A DNA stretch of 64,000 bases, from the NCBI RefSeq assembly GCF_001854805.1, contig NZ_MBLO01000252.1, positions 1 through 64,000 of the forward strand, in the 5' to 3' direction. The notes beneath the pieces are model-generated. The model saw only the letters and a list, made by a program, of their open reading frames with translations, searched no databases and was not told the DNA's origin. The DNA is from Pseudofrankia coriaricola (GTDB lineage: Bacteria; Actinomycetota; Actinomycetes; Frankiales; Frankiaceae). Made by a program: the position numbers and the translations under genes. Positions 54,870-64,000 of this stretch are shown here, piece after piece. Within the stretch, counting starts at the first letter, position 1. Each line of letters begins with the position of its first letter.

Positions 54870-56513
54870 ATGTTGGTGCGCGAGGCAATCGGCCGGTTTC
54901 TCGGCGAGCAGGCGATACCGGTCGTGTTCGGAGTCGTCGGCAGCGGGAACTTCCACGTCGTCAACGCCCTCACAGCGGCCGGGGCGCGGTTCGTCGCGGC
55001 GCGGCATGAGGGCGGGGCGGTCTGCATGGCGGACGGGTACGCCCGGATGTCCGGCGAGGTCGGCGTGCTGTCCGTCCACCAGGGTCCCGGGTTCACGAAC
55101 GCGATGACCGGGCTCGCCGAGGCGGCGAAGAGCGCGACGCCACTGCTCGTCCTCGCGCCCGAGGCGACCGACGAGCGGTCCAACTTCTTCGTCGACCAGG
55201 CGGCGATGGCGGCGGCGGTCGGAGCGGTTCCGATCCGGGTACGTTCGCCGCGGTCCGCGCTCGCGGATGTGGCCCGGGCCTACGCGACGGCGCGCAACCT
55301 GGGCAGGACGGTCGTGCTGGGCATTCCGATCGACGTCCAGGACGACGAGCTGCCGGACGGGCCAGCGCCTGTCGTGCCAGCCGCGGCGAAGCTGCCGGTC
55401 GCGCACCTGAGCGACGCCGCCCAGCTGGCCGAGATGCTGCTCCACGCGCGACGGCCGGTCTTCGTCGCCGGCCGGGGCGCGCGTTCGCCAAGGGCCGCGG
55501 CCGCGATCCGGGAGCTGGCCGACCAGACCGGCGCACTGCTGGCCACCTCCGCGGTCGCGCGCGGGCTGTTCCGCGGCAACCCGTGGGATCTCGACGTCTC
55601 GGGTGGCTTCGCCTCGCCGCTCGCGGCCGAGCTGATCCACGCGGCGGACGTGATCGTCGGATTCGGATGCGCTCTGAACATGTGGACGATGCGGCACGGC
55701 AACTTGATCGGTCCGGAAGCGACCGTTGTCCAGATCGACAGCGACGCCGCGCGGCTGGGGCGCAGCCGCCCCGTCCATCTGGGGCTGTGGGGTGGTGTCC
55801 AGGAGACCGCGAGCCAGGTGGCCGGGATCATCGACATCCTCCGCAAGGGACGCCCGGCCTCACAGCCTGGCTACCGCGACCAGGCGCTGGCCGCGCGGAT
55901 CGCGGCCGAACGTCGCTGGGAACGGGTGCCGTATGACGACCTCTCGACCAGCACGCTCATCGATCCCCGAACGCTGTCGATCGAGCTGAACCGGCTGCTG
56001 CCGGCCGAGCGGGTCGTCTCGATCGACTCGGGGAACTTCATGGGCTGGCCGTCGATGTACCTCGACGTTCCCGACGAGAACGGTTTCTGCTTCACCCAGG
56101 CATTCCAGTCGATCGGGCTGGGCCTGGCCACCGGGATCGGCGCCGCGATCGCCCGGCCGGACCGGCTGCCGGTTGTGGGCACGGGCGATGGCGGGTTCAT
56201 GATGGGGATCTCGGAGCTCGACACCGCCGTGCGGCTGAAGCTGCCGCTGGTCGTGATCGTCTACAACGACTCGGCGTACGGCGCGGAGGTGCACCACTTC
56301 ACCGACGGCGCCCCGCTCGACAACGTCACCTTCCCCGACACCGACATCGCGGCGATCGCGCGCGGCCACGGCTGCGCGGGCGTCACGGTCCGCACGGTGG
56401 GCGATCTCGACGCGGTCAAGGGATGGCTCGCGGAGCGGGGCGGTCCACTCGCGATCGACGCCAAGATCGTCCCGATGGCCTCGTGGTGGCTGCAGGAAGC
56501 GTTCGGCCACTAG
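54870..56513 (+). CDS. Thiamine-diphosphate-dependent enzyme (acetolactate-synthase-like)
   Basis: A 547-aa ThDP enzyme. The pyrimidine domain has RFVAARHEGGAVCMADGYAR with the activating Glu47, then VHQGPGFTNAMTGLAEAAKS. A central domain (PVFVAGRGARSPRAAAAIRE) is followed by the PP domain, with the ThDP motif GTGDGGFMMGISELDTAVRL then LPLVVIVYNDSAYG. Substrate unknown; it is not clearly a housekeeping IlvB. ATG 54870 has GGAG 9 nt upstream. A cyclase-family hydrolase follows on the same strand. The 300 nt upstream (54572-54869) show no gene. Confidence 0.88.
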   Translation: MLVREAIGRFLGEQAIPVVFGVVGSGNFHVVNALTAAGARFVAARHEGGAVCMADGYARMSGEVGVLSVHQGPGFTNAMTGLAEAAKSATPLLVLAPEATDERSNFFVDQAAMAAAVGAVPIRVRSPRSALADVARAYATARNLGRTVVLGIPIDVQDDELPDGPAPVVPAAAKLPVAHLSDAAQLAEMLLHARRPVFVAGRGARSPRAAAAIRELADQTGALLATSAVARGLFRGNPWDLDVSGGFASPLAAELIHAADVIVGFGCALNMWTMRHGNLIGPEATVVQIDSDAARLGRSRPVHLGLWGGVQETASQVAGIIDILRKGRPASQPGYRDQALAARIAAERRWERVPYDDLSTSTLIDPRTLSIELNRLLPAERVVSIDSGNFMGWPSMYLDVPDENGFCFTQAFQSIGLGLATGIGAAIARPDRLPVVGTGDGGFMMGISELDTAVRLKLPLVVIVYNDSAYGAEVHHFTDGAPLDNVTFPDTDIAAIARGHGCAGVTVRTVGDLDAVKGWLAERGGPLAIDAKIVPMASWWLQEAFGH

Positions 56514-56741
56514 GCTGCCACCCGTAGATCACCGCCAAGGCGGCCGTCAGCCGTGTCACCGGGACCTCATACGCACCGGTCTCCTGGTGGGCGCCGCGGT
56601 CTCCCATCACCTGTGGTGGCCGGGCACCCCGCCGTCGGCACCACAAGCCCATGACCACCACAGCCCATGACCACAGCCGCTGACAGGATGCGCGGGCTGG
56701 CTCCTCGTCACGGCGGCCGGCTCTCGCGGGAAGGTTCGTGC

Positions 56742-57512
56742 ATGACCGTCGTCGATGCCCTGCTCGCCGCCCTCGCCTCCGGGGAGGTGACGATCGTCGA
56801 CCTGACCGCGCCGCTCTCGCCCGAGACGCCGATCCTGCGGCTGCCGGCGCCGTTCGCGAACACCATCCCGCTGTCGCTGGAGAAGATCAGCGATTTCGAC
56901 GAGGCTGGCCCGTTCTGGGGCTGGAACAACATCCACACCGGCGAGCACACCGGCACCCACCTGGACGCCCCGGTCCACTGGGCGTCGGGCCGGGACGGTC
57001 TCTCGGTCGACCGGATCCCGCCGGCGCGCCTGTTCGGCCCGGCGATCGTCCTCGACTTCACGGCCGAGGCGGCGGAAAACCCCGACTTCCTGCTGGAGCC
57101 CACGCACCTGGATGCCTGGGTGGCCGCCAACGGCCCGTTGCCTGACGGTGCCTGGCTGCTCTTCAGGACCGGCTGGTCGAAGTACTCGACCGACGCGGCC
57201 GCCTTCCTCAACGCCGACGACAACGGCCCGCACACCCCCGGCGTCTCGGCGGCCGGTGCCGAGTGGCTCGCGATGTCACCCATCTCCGGCTTCGGCGTCG
57301 AGACCGTCGGCATCGACGCCGGCTGCGCCGGCACCCTGGACCCGGTCTTCCCGGTCCACTACCACCTGCTGGGCGCCAACAAGTTCGGCCTCACCCAGCT
57401 CCAGAACCTCGACAAGCTCCCGACCACGGGCGCGCTGCTGATCGTCGCCCCACTCCCGATCGTCGGCGGCACCGGCTCCCCCACCCGCGCTTACGCCGTC
57501 ATCCCGGCCTGA
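56742..57512 (+). CDS. Cyclase family metal-dependent hydrolase
   Basis: A 256-aa cyclase/kynurenine-formamidase-family protein. Metal motif GEHTGTHLDAPVHW gives His69-x-Gly-Thr-His73-x-Asp75, and a later GVETVGIDAGCAG and FPVHYHLLGANKFGLTQL are also conserved. Members hydrolyse amides or ring-type substrates, for example N-formylkynurenine or isatin. ATG 56742 has AAGG about 8 nt upstream and begins the conserved domain. Being 228 nt downstream of the ThDP enzyme suggests a shared pathway, whose substrate I cannot name. The gap holds two copies of AGCCCATGACCACA-type repeats. Confidence 0.87.
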   Translation: MTVVDALLAALASGEVTIVDLTAPLSPETPILRLPAPFANTIPLSLEKISDFDEAGPFWGWNNIHTGEHTGTHLDAPVHWASGRDGLSVDRIPPARLFGPAIVLDFTAEAAENPDFLLEPTHLDAWVAANGPLPDGAWLLFRTGWSKYSTDAAAFLNADDNGPHTPGVSAAGAEWLAMSPISGFGVETVGIDAGCAGTLDPVFPVHYHLLGANKFGLTQLQNLDKLPTTGALLIVAPLPIVGGTGSPTRAYAVIPA

Positions 57513-57563
57513 CTGAGCCGCGCTGCCAGCACCTCGGCAAGGAACTCACACCGGACAGGCGAA

Positions 57564-57592
57564 GGGGCCTGGGAGCGTCGCTCCCAGACCCC
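57564..57592. terminator. Bidirectional terminator between the cyclase gene and acnA
   Basis: A 13-bp stem with one mismatch (GGGGCCTGGGAGC / GCTCCCAGACCCC) and a 3-nt loop lies between the convergent genes. Confidence 0.7.
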
Positions 57593-57641
57593 TCACCGTT
57601 CTCCGCGTTCTCGCGCTACGTCTCGTCGCGCTCCGTCCGCG

Positions 57642-60425
<2,784 letters not shown>

Positions 60426-60772
60426 GTCCGTCGTCTCCTCCATGTCACGCGGAACCACGCTGTCGCGCCGACCACGCCGGGTTCTGTTCAACCCGGCGCA
60501 CCGCGCGCCACCCGGCCCACACCCTGGCCGCGGTCGCGGCCGGGCACCGGCCGGGTGGCCTCGTTGCCCATCCTGGCATTCCCCGCCTCGCCGATATCAG
60601 CGCAGCGGGCCCGGTGACGGTCGCATCGCCGTCGAGTTACTTAGCCTTGCTAACCATACAACGCGGACAGGGCAAACAGTACGGGCCGGACGCGCCGGTC
60701 CGGTGTGCCGGCGCAGTCCGGCTGGGTGTGGCCATGCCCCACCCCATCAGCGGGTGTCGGGCTCAGGCGGGC
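60426..60772. other. Intergenic upstream of acnA
   Basis: GC-rich except for 60635-60680, which contains TTACTTAGCCTTGCTAACC. The perfect inverted repeat TTAGC-CTT-GCTAA (60642-60654) resembles one form of DtxR/IdeR-type iron boxes, though not closely to the 19-bp consensus. It could be an acnA promoter element. No gene recognised. Confidence 0.4.
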
Positions 60773-61705
60773 TCAGCCGGACTCGCCCGCGAGGGTGGGG
60801 CGCTGCGCGCAGAACGGCGAGCGGCGCAACCGGCGCAGCGCGGCCCAGCGTTCGTCCGGGGTCGGCGGGACAGGCAGCGGCCTGGCGGCGGCACGCGCCC
60901 AGGCGTCGTCCGGCGCGCCAAGGGGCAGCAGGGTCACGCCGGGGAGCACGGCGGCGACCGCGCGCACGGCGGGCAGGTCAGCGGCTAGCACCGGCGTGCC
61001 GGCGGCGCATCCGGCCAGCACCGCGGGCACCAGGTCCGACGCCTCACCGGAACCGCCCTGTGCGCCAGCACCACCCTCCACAGCGGCACCACCGTCCGCG
61101 CCAGCGCCGCCCTCCGCGGTGGCACCGCCTTCCGCGGCGATGACGCGGGCTGGCGACGGCACGACGAGCAGGGCGGCCTCGACCAGCAGCCGGGCCACCT
61201 CGTGCGGCGCGTGCTCGCCTGGCAGGTCGAGCGCGCCGACGACGCCGCCCGCCGTCGCGCGGGTAAGGAGCCGGCCACGCTGCACCGGCGGGATCGGCCC
61301 CACCAGCCGCAGCCGCGCGGGCAGGCCGTCACGGCGCAGCGCGGCGAGCAGGCCGACCGCCCTGGCCCGGCCGGGCTCGTCGTCGGCCTCGCCCAGGTGC
61401 AGCATCGTCCACGCGGCCTCCTCGGCCCCGGTCCGGCCGGGCCGGCCGCGCGCGGCGATCGCGATGCCGAACAGGGCGAGGTCGACCGACGACGTGGCGG
61501 GCGGCTGGGCGCCCCCGACGTGCCCGGCGGCACTCAACGCGACCTCACAGACGAGGCCATGGCGACGACACCCAGACTTCCAGCACCCTCCATGCGCGAA
61601 GTGTGACGCACCAGCCACGCGCAGCACGTCAGCCGCCCGTGTCGCGAGTGGGCAGCGCGGTAGTCGGCCCCACCGGCGTCCGGCCGCCCCTGCCCGCCAC
61701 GGCAC
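60773..61705 (-). CDS. Glycosyltransferase-like protein, N-terminus atypical
   Basis: An open frame of up to 310 aa. Residues about 75-310 look like the C-terminal half of a group 1/GT4 glycosyltransferase: LFGIAIAARG, LRLVGPIPPVQRGRLL, APHEVARLLVEAALLVVPSP and LVPAVLAGCAAGTPVLAADL. The usual N-terminal acceptor domain is missing or unrecognisable, and the E-x7-E-like region is interrupted by a low-complexity insert of about 40 residues (AEGGAGADGGAAVEGGAGAQ). It may be a degenerate gene. It lies downstream of the WecA-like transferase on the same strand. The start is uncertain. Confidence 0.5.
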   Translation of the reverse strand: MPWRAGAAGRRWGRLPRCPLATRAADVLRVAGASHFAHGGCWKSGCRRHGLVCEVALSAAGHVGGAQPPATSSVDLALFGIAIAARGRPGRTGAEEAAWTMLHLGEADDEPGRARAVGLLAALRRDGLPARLRLVGPIPPVQRGRLLTRATAGGVVGALDLPGEHAPHEVARLLVEAALLVVPSPARVIAAEGGATAEGGAGADGGAAVEGGAGAQGGSGEASDLVPAVLAGCAAGTPVLAADLPAVRAVAAVLPGVTLLPLGAPDDAWARAAARPLPVPPTPDERWAALRRLRRSPFCAQRPTLAGESG

Positions 61706-61786
61706 CAGCTGTCGGCGACGCTGGCCCTCGGCAACGCCAGAGCCTCGACGTCGCGGGCGCTCCGCGGCGGCTGTCCTGACCGCCGT

Positions 61787-62914
61787 CTACGGGCTCTCGC
61801 GGACGGCGGCCTCGACCGGCGGGAGGACCGCGGTGGTGGGCTCGACGGCTACCCGCTGGGCCGGGATGACGACCGGCACCGCCGTAACGGCGGCCTGGCG
61901 CACCGCGACCCGCCGGGGGGCGCCGAGATAGCGGGCGACGACGAAGCAGATCGCCAGGTCCGCGCAGATCCGCGCCGGCGCGGCCGCCCTGGCGGCGGTC
62001 GCCAGGCCCAACGCGGCGCAGATCACGGCGAGCAGGCTGGTGTAGCCGGTGACCGCCGTGTGCGACCAGCCGGCGGTGGCCAGCCGCTGGTAGGCGTGGT
62101 CGCGGTGCGGCAGGTACCAACGCTCGCCGCCGCGGATCCGGCGCGCCAGCGTGGTCGCCGTGTCGGCCAGGTAGAGCACGACCGGCGCCACGACCGCCTC
62201 GACACCAACTCCGGACAGCGCCGCCTGCAGCGCCAGCGCCGCGATCGCCCCGCCGAGCGCGTAGCTGCCGACGTCGCCGAGGAACACCAGCGCACGCGGC
62301 AGATTGAAGGGCGCGAAACCGATCGCGGCGCCCGCGACCACCACGCCGCCGGCGACCAGCGGCGGGTTGTGGTGCACCGTGCCGACCAGCGCGTAGCCGA
62401 CTCCGGCGACCGTCGCCTGGGCGGCCGAGATGCCGTTGACGCCGTCCATGAAGTTGAAGGCGTTGACGAACGCCGTCACCCACAACGGCCCGACGACGAC
62501 GGCCGCGACGAGCAGCGCCGTCCCCGGCCCGTCGCCGACGAGCGTGACGGAGAGGACCGTCGTCGCCGTGACGGCCGCCGCGCCCGCCCCCTGCAGCGCG
62601 AGCCGGCGCGTCGGTGAGATCCCACCGATGTCGCTGGCGACGTCCTCCGCGAGGCCGATCAGGCCGAAAATCGTGATGGCCAGCGTCATCGGCAGCAGGT
62701 CGGGCGCGCTCGCCCGGCCGCTGGTGAGCACCGTGGTCAACACCCCGGAGAACATGCCGAGCACGACAGCCGCTCCGCCGCCCCGCGGCGTCGGGACCGT
62801 GTGCAGCGAACGCTCGCCGGCGATGTCCAGCACCGACAGGCGCCGCATGTAGGCGATGACCAGCGGCGTCGCGGCCAGCGTGACGACGCAGGCCGCGGAT
62901 CCGGCACCGACCAT
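61787..62914 (-). CDS. WecA/MraY-family polyprenyl-phosphate sugar-1-phosphate transferase
   Basis: A 375-aa integral membrane enzyme with about ten helices. HTVPTPRGGGAAVVLGMFSG, FVNAFNFMDGVNGISAAQAT, FLGDVGSYALGGAIAALALQ and the cytoplasmic HRDHAYQRLATAG are the family signatures. It transfers a UDP-sugar phosphate to undecaprenyl phosphate, probably for an exopolysaccharide or teichoic-like glycan. The first aspartate pair of the family is only partly visible. ATG 62914 has GGAGG at 5 nt; the frame is open to 63106. It sits between two glycosyltransferase genes. Confidence 0.9.
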   Translation of the reverse strand: MVGAGSAACVVTLAATPLVIAYMRRLSVLDIAGERSLHTVPTPRGGGAAVVLGMFSGVLTTVLTSGRASAPDLLPMTLAITIFGLIGLAEDVASDIGGISPTRRLALQGAGAAAVTATTVLSVTLVGDGPGTALLVAAVVVGPLWVTAFVNAFNFMDGVNGISAAQATVAGVGYALVGTVHHNPPLVAGGVVVAGAAIGFAPFNLPRALVFLGDVGSYALGGAIAALALQAALSGVGVEAVVAPVVLYLADTATTLARRIRGGERWYLPHRDHAYQRLATAGWSHTAVTGYTSLLAVICAALGLATAARAAAPARICADLAICFVVARYLGAPRRVAVRQAAVTAVPVVIPAQRVAVEPTTAVLPPVEAAVRESP

Positions 62915-62970
62915 GTGTTCCTCCGGCGGGGAAGCAGGGCGGGATGGGCCGAGCCCAGGACCAAATTTCG

Positions 62971-62983
62971 TTACACACTGTAA
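62971..62983. promoter_or_regulatory. Palindrome TTACA-CAC-TGTAA upstream of the WecA-like gene
   Basis: A perfect 5-bp inverted repeat lies 57 nt upstream of the start, in the only AT-rich patch of the gap (62965-63000). It probably marks the promoter or an operator. Confidence 0.4.
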
Positions 62984-63169
62984 TGCTCTAACTACTGGAT
63001 TCGGGGATGCGGCGCCGGGTGTCCCAGAACCTGTGACCCGCCGGCCGTCACATTCCGTGGTCGGGCGCTGGCCGCGGCGCCCGCTCTCCGAAGACGCGAC
63101 CTTCACCGGCGGCCCCGGCGGGCGCCGCGTCCGGACGCCAGCGCGTCCCGACGTCGGCGGATCCGGGCG

Positions 63170-64000
63170 TCAGCGGATCCGGAGGTCGTCGACCTCGATG
63201 TCGCCACTCCAGCCGCGGCTCATCTCGGCGTAGTCCGTATCCACCTCGGCCTCGTGGGCCGCGCGGGCGGCCGGGACCACCGACCAGAAAACGCGTCTGG
63301 GCTCCGCTCCGGCCGGCTCGGGCCACACCTGAGTCGCCGCGCGGCGCGCTGGTGGCCGCGCCACCCCGCCGGACGCCGGTACAGCCGATACGGCCGCGGG
63401 CTGGGCTGGCGCTGGCGCCGCGGCCCACGGCTCGGGGCCGCCCGACGGGACCGCTGCTGTGGCCGGGACCGGAGCCGCTGGGAGGGTGCCAAGGACCGCG
63501 GCAAAAACCGCCCGGGTGTGCTCCGCCGGCTCGGTGGCCATCCTGGCCCACTCCGCGGCGCGCCGGCGCATCCGTGCGAGCCTCGCCCGGTCGGCGAGCA
63601 GGTCGGTGAGCGCCGCGGCGAGCGCTGCCGGGGACTCGTCACCCGGTGTGACGCCCGTCGCCCCGTCGACGTAGGCGTCGCGGGCGTCGCCGCGCACCGG
63701 GCCGACGACCGGGCAGCCGGCCAGCTGTGCCTCGGTCAGCACTCGGGCATGGTCCTCACCGCCGTGGCTCGGCCAGGTCCCCGCGCGCAGCACGAACAGG
63801 TCGGCGCCGGCGTACAGCCCGGCCAGCCGCGAGTCGTCCGGCTCCTCGACGAGTTCCGCGTCACCCGCCGCCGCGACGGCGGCCCGCGCCGCCTCGGGCG
63901 CGCGCCCCCGCGCCACGGCCACCAGTCGCACCGGCCCGGCCGCGCGGCGCACCGCCGGCAGCGCGGCGAGCAGCGTCGCCAGGCCGCCGCCAGCCCGGCC
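63170..64000 (-). CDS. Glycosyltransferase family 4, partial (5' end beyond the window)
   Basis: The frame is open from the window edge and reads GGGLATLLAALPAVRRAAGP, then LVAVARGRAPEAARAAV, SRLAGLYAGADLFVLRAGTW and VLTEAQLAGCPVVGPVRGDA, the GT4 donor-sugar domain. The following VDGATGVTPGDESPAALAAA is the usual end of the fold. A Pro/Ala-rich linker and a short acidic tail (WSGDIEVDDLRIR) follow. It uses an NDP-sugar to build polysaccharide and is upstream of the WecA-like gene on the same strand. Confidence 0.8.
   Translation of the reverse strand, partial: GRAGGGLATLLAALPAVRRAAGPVRLVAVARGRAPEAARAAVAAAGDAELVEEPDDSRLAGLYAGADLFVLRAGTWPSHGGEDHARVLTEAQLAGCPVVGPVRGDARDAYVDGATGVTPGDESPAALAAALTDLLADRARLARMRRRAAEWARMATEPAEHTRAVFAAVLGTLPAAPVPATAAVPSGGPEPWAAAPAPAQPAAVSAVPASGGVARPPARRAATQVWPEPAGAEPRRVFWSVVPAARAAHEAEVDTDYAEMSRGWSGDIEVDDLRIR

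Noticed and set aside
60642-60654. A firm IdeR/DtxR iron box upstream of acnA
   Set aside because: The dyad TTAGC-CTT-GCTAA is real, but it matches the 19-bp consensus poorly, so I report only a possible element.

Overview
The window is visibly very GC-rich, and third codon positions are almost all G or C. Gene content is that of a high-GC actinobacterium: furA-katG, the coproporphyrin-branch haem genes hemE-hemG-hemQ, DUF3000 next to ribonuclease D, the dxs / TRAM methyltransferase / APC permease / double-TrkA / DUF3159 / OB-fold / dut / DUF3710 block also found in mycobacteria, an ECF41 sigma factor, and split MprF-type lysyl-phosphatidylglycerol functions. Overall protein character and the abundance of dispersed repeats suggest a Frankia-like organism (Frankiaceae). 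That is an inference from memory, not a database result.

Layout. 1-5 kb: a truncated DUF6571-like protein, an ATP-dependent DNA ligase of the LigC type, and a frameshifted AlbA_2/HATPase regulator. 5-9 kb: an MFS exporter and divergent TetR regulator around a palindromic operator, then a YceI protein. 9-12 kb: divergent cysQ and a CysC kinase fused to a degenerate ATP-sulfurylase domain. 12-17 kb: furA-katG with a perfect 25-bp palindrome upstream, and a polyprenyl-phosphate sugar transferase. 17.3-18.1 kb: a large inverted array of structured repeats. 18-26.6 kb: hemE-hemG-hemQ, a small zinc-ribbon protein, DUF3000, RNase D and an HtrA-like protease. 27-31 kb: fadA and fadB, with one repeat between them and another repeat inside fadB in frame. 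31.3-35 kb: DUF6158, then a lysyltransferase and a flippase convergent with each other. 35.5-48.3 kb: dxs, TRAM methyltransferase, APC permease, two TrkA/RCK proteins, DUF3159, OB-fold, DUF4235, dut, DUF3710 and gamma-carbonic anhydrase. 48.6-53.4 kb: ECF41 sigma factor, valS and an inositol-monophosphatase-family enzyme. 53.5-54.6 kb: a broken HigB toxin with intact HigA and a third small gene. 54.9-60.4 kb: a ThDP enzyme, a cyclase-family hydrolase and aconitase. 60.8-64 kb: a polysaccharide group (glycosyltransferase-like protein, WecA/MraY-like transferase, and a GT4 that runs off the window end).

The most interesting signal is in the repeats. Two families of short structured repeats, one with GCGAAGC and one with GCTTCGC or GGCTTCGCC at the apex, show compensatory stem changes between copies. 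One copy sits in frame inside fadB, adding about 25 residues between its two enzyme modules. Another lies between fadA and fadB and ends at the fadB ribosome binding site. Three genes carry a related stem-loop module starting 4-5 nt after their stop codons. A second recurring theme is the likely leaderless start: a TANNNT box 6-9 nt before the start codon of many genes here.
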